Assembly (NCBI GenBank): GCA_944391545.1
Contig: CALXTZ010000046.1
Span: 1-10,114, forward strand
Direction: 5' to 3'
Length of the DNA stretch: 10,114 nt
DNA from: an uncultured Alphaproteobacteria bacterium
Lineage (GTDB): Bacteria; Pseudomonadota; Alphaproteobacteria; CAAHEQ01; UBA3637
Part shown: in pieces, positions 1 to 6,692 of the stretch
How positions within the stretch are numbered: the stretch's first letter is position 1
Layout: the number at the start of each line of letters is the position of its first letter
Position numbers and translations under genes: made by a program
Notes under the pieces: model-generated
What the model saw: the letters and a program-made list of their open reading frames with translations, nothing else
What the model was told of the DNA's origin: nothing
Databases searched by the model: none

Positions 1-822
1 AAAAGTGGGATTGAGCAACATTTCCAAAATTTCTCTGGCCCGATCGGAACGATAGTTCACCATCAACACGCCGTCTCCGTCTTTCATGCCGTCGTAATCA
101 CCGATGACAACCGGTTTCATAAATTCATCCGTTACGCCGGCTTCATAAGAAGCTTGGATAGCTTCATCGGCTGTTTTAAACCGAGGCGCATCAGCTTTGA
201 CCAATGCATCATACGCCAATGTGACGCGTTCCCACCGATTGTCTCTGTCCATCGCATAGTACCGGCCGCAAACGACGGCAATGCGTGTGTTTTTTAAGTC
301 TTTTGTTTCCTGTGTAAACCGTTCAACATAACCGCGTCCGGAATCAGGCGGCGTATCCCGGCCGTCCAAGTAAGCATCCACACAAACGGGAATGCCGGCT
401 TCATCTAAAATTTCAGCCAGCGCAATAAAGTGGTTCATATGGGAGTGAACGCCGCCCGGCGACATCAACCCCATCAGATGGCAACGACCTTTGCTTTCTT
501 TCAGCTTCGCAATGAAATCTAACAACACGGGATTGGATTTGATTTCACCGGTTTTAATGGCTTGATCGATGCGCGGCAAATCCTGCATCACAACACGGCC
601 GGCGCCCAGATTTGTGTGGCCGACTTCCGAATTGCCCATCTGTCCGTCCGGCAATCCGACATCCAATCCGGATGTGTGCATGGTTGCAGTCGGATATTCT
701 TTCATCCACCGATGCCAGTTGGGGGTGTTGCCGGTTTCAATTGCGTTATCTTGTTTGTCTGCCCGATATCCCCATCCGTCCAAGACGCATAAGACAACAG
801 GCCGAGGTGTTTGTTGTGTCAT
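1..822 (-). CDS. gpmI: 2,3-bisphosphoglycerate-independent phosphoglycerate mutase, N-terminal part (truncated by window edge)
   Basis: Interconverts 3- and 2-phosphoglycerate in glycolysis and gluconeogenesis in the cytoplasm, using two Mn ions and a phosphoserine intermediate. I translated the minus strand by hand: 274 codons are open from the ATG at 822 to base 1, about half of the usual ~510 residues, so the 3' half lies outside the window. Visible family motifs are VLDGWG with metal ligand Asp15, MGNSEVGHTNLGAG with the catalytic Ser65, SPGGVHSH with His126, DGRDTPP (153-159), GRYYAMDRD (186-194) and NYRSDRARE (256-264). The start is supported by a GAAAGGAAA ribosome binding site just upstream. 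The gene is divergent from the peptidase gene at 985 and shares a ~160-base intergenic region with it. All active-site residues expected in this half are present, so nothing suggests decay. Identity is near certain. Confidence 0.97.
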   Translation of the reverse strand, partial: MTQQTPRPVVLCVLDGWGYRADKQDNAIETGNTPNWHRWMKEYPTATMHTSGLDVGLPDGQMGNSEVGHTNLGAGRVVMQDLPRIDQAIKTGEIKSNPVLLDFIAKLKESKGRCHLMGLMSPGGVHSHMNHFIALAEILDEAGIPVCVDAYLDGRDTPPDSGRGYVERFTQETKDLKNTRIAVVCGRYYAMDRDNRWERVTLAYDALVKADAPRFKTADEAIQASYEAGVTDEFMKPVVIGDYDGMKDGDGVLMVNYRSDRAREILEMLLNPTF

Positions 823-920
823 TTTTGTTTCCTTTCGTTTTTTATTTTTACTTAATATAGGATGAAATCCGAAAAAAAGGGAGTCTTTTTTAAAGTTTTT
901 CATTTTCCGTAAACGAGAGG

Positions 921-949
921 TTGCAATTTCGGATAAAACACGATACAGT
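921..949 (+). promoter_or_regulatory. Putative sigma-70 promoter of the prepilin peptidase gene
   Basis: TTGCAA (921-926) and TACAGT (944-949) are separated by exactly 17 bases. Each hexamer matches 4 of 6 consensus bases. The predicted transcript would begin near 956, giving a leader of about 30 bases before the GTG at 985. No equally good divergent promoter was found for gpmI, only an isolated TATATT at 854-859 on the minus strand. Confidence 0.4.
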
Positions 950-984
950 CAAGCCGTAACGTCATCAAATAGGAAAGAACAAAA

Positions 985-1686
985 GTGATGAGCTCTTTTA
1001 TTTTTGCCTTTGTCTTCGGGTTGTGTGTTCCGTTGATTGCCAGTCGGTTCGGCAAGTTCCTGCCGACAGACCCGGGCACGGCTTTGGCGCTTATTTGGCA
1101 CAGGCCCAGATGGCCTCGCGGAATTTCTTCCCGCCGTCGGCCGCTTTTACGCGAAAAGTGGATGGAGTTGATTTGTTACGGCATTATGTGGGGCTTTTTG
1201 TTGGCTTTTTTCTTTCGGGTCAGTGACGTGACGTTTGCGCCGCAAGCTCACATTTGGCTGAAAATGTTGTTTTGCATTTTAGCTCTTTTAACGGCGATTG
1301 ATGACCAATATTATTTACTGCCGGACGTCTTGACAATTCCGCTGTTGTTTTTAGGATTCGGTTTCAGTATTTGGGGCGGAGAAATGACGCCGGCAGCCAG
1401 TTTTGCGGGCGCCGTGTACGGGTATATGCTGCCGACCGTTTCCGTTTTGATTGTTCATCCTTTTATGAAAGACAGTTTCGGCGGCGGAGATGTGAAAATG
1501 TTGACGGCTTTGGGGGCTTGGTTCGGCCTTTGGGGGTTAAGCGTCCTTTTGATGATTTCGGTTGTCTCTTTTTGGGTCTGGTCCGTCGTGATGCGCAGAC
1601 GGTGCGGTGCATACGGGCCGCATTTGGCATTCGGGGCTGTCTTGACTTTGTTTTTGATTCACTTTCAATTCATTGATTTTTTTTAA
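985..1686 (+). CDS. A24-family (type IV) prepilin peptidase with degenerate N-terminal domain
   Basis: Membrane aspartyl protease that removes the leader of type IV pilin-like or type II secretion pseudopilin precursors at the inner membrane. The 233-residue protein is largely hydrophobic. The two catalytic aspartates are visible: Asp106 in TAIDDQYYLLPDVLTIPLL, which resembles the IDxxxxLLPDxLTxPLL of PilD, and Asp169 in FGGGDVKM, the GxGD signature. A late YGPHLAFGA segment (210-218) matches the conserved GPxLAxGA of PilD/GspO. The N-terminal ~75 residues align only loosely with the PilD methyltransferase domain (the ISSRRRPLLREKWMEL stretch sits where the CxxC...ISxRYPLVEL region is expected) and lack the cysteine pairs, so N-methylation activity is doubtful. 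Start: AGGAAAG at 971-977 favours the GTG at 985 over the adjacent ATG at 988. No pilin or secretion genes are nearby. A CpaA/TadV-like role is possible, but the LLPD motif points to PilD/GspO. Confidence 0.85.
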   Translation: MMSSFIFAFVFGLCVPLIASRFGKFLPTDPGTALALIWHRPRWPRGISSRRRPLLREKWMELICYGIMWGFLLAFFFRVSDVTFAPQAHIWLKMLFCILALLTAIDDQYYLLPDVLTIPLLFLGFGFSIWGGEMTPAASFAGAVYGYMLPTVSVLIVHPFMKDSFGGGDVKMLTALGAWFGLWGLSVLLMISVVSFWVWSVVMRRRCGAYGPHLAFGAVLTLFLIHFQFIDFF

Positions 1687-1693
1687 AAAAGGA

Positions 1694-1721
1694 TTGAAAA
1701 ATTTTTAAACCTTGATAGGAT
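1694..1721 (+). promoter_or_regulatory. Putative promoter of rodZ
   Basis: TTGAAA (1694-1699) and TAGGAT (1716-1721) are spaced by 16 bases, in the A/T-rich gap between the peptidase and rodZ. Each box matches 4 or 5 of 6 consensus bases. The region is A/T-rich enough for a chance match. If it is not used, rodZ would be read from the peptidase transcript, since no terminator hairpin is visible in the gap. Confidence 0.35.
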
Positions 1722-1748
1722 AGAAAATCATAACAAAAGGTCGAATAA

Positions 1749-2573
1749 ATGGCAAAAACAAAACAAATGCCTGTCGAGGCGTCGACAGAAGATAAAAAAG
1801 AAGAAACGGATTTGAAAGTCGGTCAAATTCTTGCCCGTGCGCGTCAAAAACGCCGCCGGGAAGTCAAACGCATCGCAGATCAATTGTGTATTCGCCCTTC
1901 TTATTTGGAGGCTTTGGAAAACAGTCAATACGATGTTTTCCCCGGTCAGGTGTATGCCATCGGGTTTTTAAAAACATATGCGGCTTATTTGGGATTGGAT
2001 GCTGAAGCTTTAATTGATCAATACAAAAAGGAAACGGATTTCTTAACGCCGAAGCCGGTTGTGATGCCGATTCCGGAGCGATCCAGCATGATGCCGACGG
2101 TATCTTACCTTTTGGCGGGATTGTTTGTGATTGCGCTGGTTTGGGGCGTTTGGTATTTCGCGTCTTATGAGCAAGTAACGAAAGAGGCCGTTTTGCCGCC
2201 GATTGTCGAGGCTGAAGCGGAAATGACGCCGATCCCGGAAGTCATTGAGGAAACGGAACCTGTGGTTGAAACATCTGAAACTGAACCGGTCGCGCCGGTA
2301 CAGCCGGTTGAACCGACATCTCGGATTAAGATTGTCGCCAATCAGGATGTGTGGTTGGAAATTCAAGATGAAGACATGTTCATCTTTAATCGTGTTTTAA
2401 AAGCCGGCGAAACGTTTGACGTGCCGGACGACAGTGAAAACATGATGTTGAAAACAGGCAATGCCGGCGGTATGGACATTTATGTCGACGGTGAAAAGAT
2501 AAAACCGTTGGGGCCGTCGGGGGCTGTGCGGTCTCGGGTTCAGTTGTCTGCCGAAGCTTTGAAAAATCGTTAG
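1749..2573 (+). CDS. rodZ: RodZ-like cell-shape protein (HTH_25 domain, one membrane segment, DUF4115)
   Basis: Bitopic membrane protein that links MreB filaments to the cell-wall elongation machinery. The 274-residue protein has the full RodZ order. A short charged N-terminus is followed by a cytoplasmic helix-turn-helix domain (~22-92) with IADQLCIRPSYLEALENSQYD (42-62) and the typical PGQVYAIGFLKTYAAYLGLD segment. One membrane helix (~117-137) follows, then a periplasmic linker rich in Glu, Pro and Val (~145-190) and a C-terminal DUF4115 beta domain (~191-268). It starts at ATG 1749 with AAAGG 8 bases upstream. In RodZ the HTH normally binds MreB rather than DNA, so a transcription-factor role is unlikely. 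prfA follows in the same direction after about 70 bases. In many alphaproteobacteria the rodZ-like gene precedes ispG and hisS, which are absent here. Confidence 0.9.
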   Translation: MAKTKQMPVEASTEDKKEETDLKVGQILARARQKRRREVKRIADQLCIRPSYLEALENSQYDVFPGQVYAIGFLKTYAAYLGLDAEALIDQYKKETDFLTPKPVVMPIPERSSMMPTVSYLLAGLFVIALVWGVWYFASYEQVTKEAVLPPIVEAEAEMTPIPEVIEETEPVVETSETEPVAPVQPVEPTSRIKIVANQDVWLEIQDEDMFIFNRVLKAGETFDVPDDSENMMLKTGNAGGMDIYVDGEKIKPLGPSGAVRSRVQLSAEALKNR

Positions 2574-2646
2574 CGGGTTTTTGCGAAAAAAACAAAGGGA
2601 TGAAAACACCCCTTGATGTTATCTATTTTCTTTAAAGAGGTTGAAA

Positions 2647-3723
2647 ATGAGTTTTGAAATGAAGTTGGAAACGATTATTGAGCGGTACGAAGAATTAAAC
2701 GCTCTGTTGTCGCAAGCATCGGACGGAGCGACAATCGTTAAGTTATCCAAAGAACAAAGTCAATTGGAAGACGTGGTTAAAGCCGGCCGAAAATGGAAAA
2801 AAATGAAGGCTGACTTGAATGAAGCCGACACGATGATGAAAGAAGCGGACGATCCGGAATTAAAAGCGTTGGCAACCGAAGAATATTATGCTTTGAAAGA
2901 AGAATTGCCGGCCGTGGAACAAGAAGTCAAATTATTGTTGCTGCCCAAAGATGCTGCCGATGAAAAAAACGCGATTTTGGAAGTGCGCGCCGGAACGGGC
3001 GGAGAAGAAGCGGCTTTGTTTGCGGCTGATTTATTTCGGATGTATGAACGCTATGCTTCTTTTAAGGGCTGGCGATTTGAAGCGATGGAATTGAATGAAA
3101 CGGGATTGGGCGGTTATAAAGAAGCGGTGGCGCGTATTTCCGGAAATAATGTGTTTGCGCATTTGAAATTCGAATCCGGTGCGCATCGAGTACAACGCGT
3201 GCCGGAAACGGAAGCCAGCGGCCGGGTTCATACATCGGCGGCAACGGTGGCTATTTTGCCGGAAGCCGAAGACGTGGATATTCATATTGATGAAGAAAAA
3301 GACATTAAAATGGATGCTTTCCGGTCTTCCGGCGCCGGCGGTCAACATGTTAACAAAACATCCAGTGCCGTCCGATTGACGCATATTCCGACGGGTATCG
3401 TGGTGGAATGCCAGGAAGAGAGATCTCAATTTAAAAACAGGGACAAAGCGATGGCACGGCTTCGGGCAAAATTATATGATATCGAGCGGCGTAAAATCGA
3501 AGAAGAACAATCTTCTTCCCGAAAAGAACAGGTCGGTTCCGGCGACCGATCTGAACGGATTCGGACTTATAACTATCCACAGGGGCGCGTGACCGATCAC
3601 CGCATCAATTTAACGGTTTATCAATTGGATGAAGTGATGGCCGGGCCGGGGCTGGATCAATTTGTCAAAGCGTTGATTGAAGAAGATCAATTGGCCAAAT
3701 TGTCTGCTTTTGAAAATGGATAG
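2647..3723 (+). CDS. prfA: Peptide chain release factor 1
   Basis: Recognises UAA and UAG stop codons in the ribosomal A site and triggers peptide release. The 358-residue length is normal for RF1. An N-terminal coiled domain (~1-100) is followed by domain 2 with the tripeptide anticodon P-E-T (186-188) in HRVQRVPETEASGRVHTSAAT, and the GGQ catalytic loop (231-233) in SSGAGGQHVNKTSSAVRLTH. The P-x-T tripeptide rather than S-P-F identifies RF1, not RF2. No programmed frameshift (an RF2 trait) is seen. The start chosen is ATG 2647, six bases after AAAGAGG (2634-2640). A longer TTG start at 2641 would put the start codon directly against that site. The last codons overlap prmC, whose product methylates Gln233. 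Confidence 0.98.
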   Translation: MSFEMKLETIIERYEELNALLSQASDGATIVKLSKEQSQLEDVVKAGRKWKKMKADLNEADTMMKEADDPELKALATEEYYALKEELPAVEQEVKLLLLPKDAADEKNAILEVRAGTGGEEAALFAADLFRMYERYASFKGWRFEAMELNETGLGGYKEAVARISGNNVFAHLKFESGAHRVQRVPETEASGRVHTSAATVAILPEAEDVDIHIDEEKDIKMDAFRSSGAGGQHVNKTSSAVRLTHIPTGIVVECQEERSQFKNRDKAMARLRAKLYDIERRKIEEEQSSSRKEQVGSGDRSERIRTYNYPQGRVTDHRINLTVYQLDEVMAGPGLDQFVKALIEEDQLAKLSAFENG

Positions 3724-4510
3724 ATTGGTTCATCAGTTGGCGGAACAATTGAAAGCGGTTTCGGATACGCCGCTTTTGGATGCGCGTTATTTTGTGGCCG
3801 AAACGACAGATGAAACGCAGCTGGCATCTTTCGTGTTGCGGCGATTGCAAGGCGAACCGGTCGCCAAAATTATCGGTCATAAAGGATTTTGGTCATTAGA
3901 ATTAAAAGTAACAACAGATACGTTGGATCCGCGCCCGGATTCGGAAACAATCATTGATGCCGTGTTGCGGTCGTTCCCCGACAAAAAAGGGGCTTATCGT
4001 ATTTTGGATATGGGAACCGGCAGCGGGTGTTTGCTGTTGGCGTGCTTAAGTGAATATCCCAATGCTTTCGGGATCGGGATAGATGCTTCGGAACAAGCGT
4101 TGAAGATTGCACGTGAAAATGCGCGTGATTTTCAAAAGGCAACCTTTGAGCATCGGGATTGGACAAACCCGGATTGGGGACGCGGGTTGGGGCAATTTGA
4201 TATTGTCGTGGCTAATCCGCCTTATATTCCGACGCAAACGGTGGCAACATTAGATAAAGCCGTTCGGTTATACGATCCGATGGCGGCTTTAGACGGCGGC
4301 GCGGACGGATTGGATGCTTATCGGGCCATCGTTGCCTCTGTCGGTTCCGTTTTAAAACCGCAGGCGCGTTTGTTCTTTGAAATCGGACAGGGACAGGAAA
4401 AGGATGTAGCTGCTTTGGCCGGGGCGGCCGGATTCGAACTTATCGGGCAATATCCGGATTTGGCGGGGATTATCCGATGTTTGGTGTTTCAAAGAAAAGC
4501 GGCAAAATAA
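3716..4510 (+). CDS. prmC: Release factor glutamine methyltransferase
   Basis: SAM-dependent enzyme that N5-methylates the GGQ glutamine of release factors 1 and 2. The 264-residue protein shows the family signatures: DPRPDSE (71-77, usually PRPxTE), the SAM-binding loop LDMGTGSGCLL (97-107), acidic GIDASEQAL (121-129), and the glutamine-binding NPPY (167-170). The ATG at 3716 lies in ATGGATAG, so the gene overlaps the end of prfA by 8 bases and is probably translationally coupled to its own substrate. A longer in-frame start at 3677 lies wholly inside prfA and is unlikely. The helical N-terminal domain before PRPDSE is about 72 residues, against about 90 in E. coli PrmC. The stop codon lies in the loop of the following terminator. 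Confidence 0.96.
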   Translation: MDRLVHQLAEQLKAVSDTPLLDARYFVAETTDETQLASFVLRRLQGEPVAKIIGHKGFWSLELKVTTDTLDPRPDSETIIDAVLRSFPDKKGAYRILDMGTGSGCLLLACLSEYPNAFGIGIDASEQALKIARENARDFQKATFEHRDWTNPDWGRGLGQFDIVVANPPYIPTQTVATLDKAVRLYDPMAALDGGADGLDAYRAIVASVGSVLKPQARLFFEIGQGQEKDVAALAGAAGFELIGQYPDLAGIIRCLVFQRKAAK

Positions 4511-4524
4511 TTTGCCGCTTTCCT
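4496..4524 (+). terminator. Bidirectional intrinsic terminator between prmC and the aaxC-like gene
   Basis: AAAGCGGCAAA (4496-4506) pairs perfectly with TTTGCCGCTTT (4511-4521) around the 4-base loop ATAA, an 11-bp stem. The plus-strand reading continues TTTCCTTT, and the minus-strand reading continues TTTTCTTT, so it can serve both convergent genes. The prmC stop codon (4508-4510) lies in the loop and its last codons form the left arm. The aaxC-like stop is only 15-20 bases away at 4539. Confidence 0.85.
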
Positions 4525-4538
4525 TTCGTGGATGAACG

Positions 4539-6023
4539 TTAAATCTTAACGATACCGCGCGCAAGCGCATAAATCGCAAACAACGCGAGACCGACAATAA
4601 TCACGGCCAGTCCGGTTTCAGCCTTTTTAAAGACAGGCTGTCCGTTTTGGTGTTGTTTTCTGGCCCAAACGTAAACCGGGATACCCAAGGCAATCAAAAT
4701 GGCTGCCATTAACAGGTAATTCAATCCGGCTGCGTAAATCAGCCATAAAGCGTAAATCGATCCGAAGACACTGGTAATCAAAGCGGCAGACCGTTTGGTT
4801 GGCGTGTCGGACGGGTATTCGCCGTCTTCGCAGATTTTCCACAAATACGCCGTGCTTGTTAGATAGGCCGGCAAAACCATAACCGCCGTAATGGACAACA
4901 TCATGTTCCAGGCATTATTGGAAAAGTAAACCAACAACATGCCGAGCTGCATGGCAAGACTTGTCACCCACAAAGAAACGGACGGAGAACCGGCAGTATT
5001 TTCTTTGGCAAAAGCTTTCGGCATTGCGCCGTCTTCGGCCATAGATTGCGGCATCTGCGCGGTAATCATGGTCCATGCCAGCCAGCTGGCTAAAGTGGCG
5101 ACAATCAAACCGATGTTCATCAACCAAGCACCCCATGGTCCGACGGCTTTTTCCAAAACGCCGGCCGTGGACGGATCCGGAACGACGGCTAATTCGGCTT
5201 GTGTCATGAAACCGTACGGTAAAATGGATAACAGGACATAAATAATCAAACAACCCAAGAAACCGATGAGTGTCGCTTTACCGACATCCGACTGGCTACG
5301 TGCCCGATTTGACAAAACAACAGCCCCTTCAATCCCGATAAAAGCCCACAAAGTGACAAGCATCGTGCTTTTAACCTGTGTGCCGACCGGCCCTAAAGAT
5401 TTGACTTTTCCGGCAATGGCTTGACCCCAGAAATCAAAATCAAACTTGTCAATGTTGAAGAAGAACAACAAAATGATGATAAACAGGAAAATCGGAACCA
5501 TTTTCGCGATGGTGGCGATTAAGTTGACAACGCTGGCTTGTTGCATGCCGCGTAAAACCAAAAAGTTAAATCCCCAAATTAAAAGCGAACCGCCGATAAT
5601 GGAATAAAGGTTATTACCTCCCGTGAAAACACCCGGGAAAAAATAATCCAATGCGTCCATGGTGATAACAGCATATCCGACGTTTCCGAAAACCTGGCAG
5701 AGCCAATAAGACCAACCGATGGTGAAGCCCATGTACGGGCCGAAGCCTTCTTTGCTGTACATGTAAATGCCGGTTGTCAAATCTGGTTTTGCCATAGACA
5801 AGATTCTGAAAGAGTTCGCAATGAAATACATGCCGAACCCGGTGATGAGCCACGCAATTAAGACAGCTCCGATGGAAGCGCTTTGAGCCATATTTTGAGG
5901 CAAACTGAAAATGCCGCCTCCAATCATCGAGCTGACCACAATACCGGCTAATCCAAACACACCCATTTTGCCGGCAGTCGACATGGCGGGTGTTTTTGCT
6001 GGTGCAGATTTATTTTGTGCCAT
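4539..6023 (-). CDS. aaxC: APC-superfamily basic amino acid antiporter, likely arginine/agmatine (AaxC/ArcD-like)
   Basis: Inner-membrane exchanger of the basic amino acid/polyamine antiporter (APA) family, 494 residues with about 12 membrane helices, normal for the family. Helix 1 carries VVSSMIGGGIFSLPQNMA (29-46), the substrate-backbone-binding unwound segment. TLWAFIGIEGAVVLSNRARS (224-243) is the helix-6 signature, with Trp226 in the position of the AdiC gating tryptophan (Trp202). The sequence alone does not separate arginine/ornithine, arginine/agmatine and lysine exchange. The upstream arginine decarboxylase makes arginine/agmatine the best guess, as in chlamydial AaxC. Start ATG 6023 has GAGG (6033-6036) about 9 bases upstream. 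It lies 61 bases after the decarboxylase stop, with a terminator-like hairpin in the gap, so its expression may be set below or apart from that of the decarboxylase. Confidence 0.9.
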   Translation of the reverse strand: MAQNKSAPAKTPAMSTAGKMGVFGLAGIVVSSMIGGGIFSLPQNMAQSASIGAVLIAWLITGFGMYFIANSFRILSMAKPDLTTGIYMYSKEGFGPYMGFTIGWSYWLCQVFGNVGYAVITMDALDYFFPGVFTGGNNLYSIIGGSLLIWGFNFLVLRGMQQASVVNLIATIAKMVPIFLFIIILLFFFNIDKFDFDFWGQAIAGKVKSLGPVGTQVKSTMLVTLWAFIGIEGAVVLSNRARSQSDVGKATLIGFLGCLIIYVLLSILPYGFMTQAELAVVPDPSTAGVLEKAVGPWGAWLMNIGLIVATLASWLAWTMITAQMPQSMAEDGAMPKAFAKENTAGSPSVSLWVTSLAMQLGMLLVYFSNNAWNMMLSITAVMVLPAYLTSTAYLWKICEDGEYPSDTPTKRSAALITSVFGSIYALWLIYAAGLNYLLMAAILIALGIPVYVWARKQHQNGQPVFKKAETGLAVIIVGLALFAIYALARGIVKI

Positions 6024-6048
6024 TTTAATTTACCTCATTTCAATCAAG

Positions 6049-6074
6049 AAAAGGAGTGCCCGTCGGACACTCCT
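6049..6074 (-). terminator. Intergenic terminator/attenuator between aaxB-like and aaxC-like genes
   Basis: Read on the minus strand, AGGAGTGTCC / GGGCACTCCT (6052-6074) forms a 10-bp stem with one T-G pair and the 3-base loop GAC, followed by TTTCTT. The U-tract is short and interrupted, so partial read-through is likely. It lies between two genes expected to be co-expressed, which fits an operon attenuator or an mRNA processing/stability hairpin that favours the upstream gene. Confidence 0.65.
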
Positions 6075-6084
6075 GCCTTTATAT

Positions 6085-6675
6085 TTACTTTTTGATTTCA
6101 ACAACCGGGGCATATTCGAAGTTCAAGAAGCCCAAGGCTGTCAGTGAATAAGCAAAGTTTTGTGTAATATTGATGTAATTGTGGAAAATTTGAAATTCAC
6201 TGTGCTTTTCAACATCGCGCAATTCCAATTCATGATTCATGGATTTCGTCAACCACATTTCGGCATGTGATTTGGCAATATCATCGTCAATATAGGTGTC
6301 GAAATATTCAACGTATTCGGCAGCCCATCCGCCCAAAAAATTACCTTGTTTGTCTTTACCCCAAACGATGCCGATACCGGTCGCAATCGCTTTGTGGTCT
6401 TCAATTCTGGCACCGTTTCCGGCCATGATGACTTCCAAAACCGCTCCGTGTTTAAAAGAACTTTCAACTTGTTCAACCGGTACAATGTTACCGAATAATT
6501 CCGGCGGTAAGACGGATGTATACGGGACAACGTTGAAGTCGTGGATTTTGGCTTGTTTTAACGCAGAGTCATAGCAAAAAGTTTCAAACGGTTGCGGCGG
6601 AATGCCGTCATCTGCTTGACCGACGCCGCCGGTATGGAAAGCTAAAGTTGGGTAACGTGTTCCTAATGTAGTCAT
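6085..6675 (-). CDS. aaxB: Pyruvoyl-dependent arginine decarboxylase (PvlArgDC/AaxB family)
   Basis: Converts arginine to agmatine and CO2, consuming a proton. The proenzyme self-cleaves to alpha and beta chains, and the new alpha-chain N-terminal serine becomes the pyruvoyl cofactor, so no PLP is needed. The 196-residue protein carries FNVVPYTSVLPPELFG (47-62). Cleavage is expected between Thr53 and Ser54, the Thr-Ser arrangement of the chlamydial enzyme (Thr52-Ser53) rather than the Ser-Ser of archaeal ones. VLEVIMAGNGARIEDHKAIATGIGIVWG (79-106) and GGWAAEYVEYFD (115-126) match the core, with Glu120 or Glu123 a candidate for the catalytic glutamate. Start ATG 6675 has AAGGAG (6684-6689) 8 bases upstream. 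It is followed by an APA antiporter, the gene pair of the chlamydial aaxBC system. No porin (aaxA) or agmatinase is in the window. It is unlike the PLP-type SpeA/AdiA. Confidence 0.93.
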   Translation of the reverse strand: MTTLGTRYPTLAFHTGGVGQADDGIPPQPFETFCYDSALKQAKIHDFNVVPYTSVLPPELFGNIVPVEQVESSFKHGAVLEVIMAGNGARIEDHKAIATGIGIVWGKDKQGNFLGGWAAEYVEYFDTYIDDDIAKSHAEMWLTKSMNHELELRDVEKHSEFQIFHNYINITQNFAYSLTALGFLNFEYAPVVEIKK

Positions 6676-6692
6676 TTTTTAATCTCCTTTTT

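Noticed and set aside
854..859. TATATT as a -10 box for gpmI on the minus strand
   Set aside because: No acceptable -35 hexamer lies 16-18 bases upstream, so the promoter is not claimed.
562..865. Three overlapping plus-strand reading frames of 76-98 codons
   Set aside because: They lie antisense to gpmI, whose motifs are unmistakable. They lack ribosome binding sites and their translations resemble no protein.
1749..2573. rodZ as a DNA-binding transcription regulator
   Set aside because: The HTH is followed by a membrane helix, an acidic Pro-rich linker and a DUF4115 domain, the RodZ arrangement in which the HTH binds MreB.
2595..2614. AAGGG/CCCTT hairpin between rodZ and prfA as a terminator
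   Set aside because: The stem is only 5 bp with a 10-base loop and no U-tract.
3677..3715. Longer start for prmC
   Set aside because: It would add 13 residues coded wholly inside prfA in another frame. The ATG at 3716 overlapping the prfA stop is the usual coupled arrangement.
4939..5253. Plus-strand frame of 100 codons and minus-strand frame of 112 codons inside the antiporter gene
   Set aside because: Both are shadows of the antiporter, which has full-length family motifs. Neither has a plausible start site.
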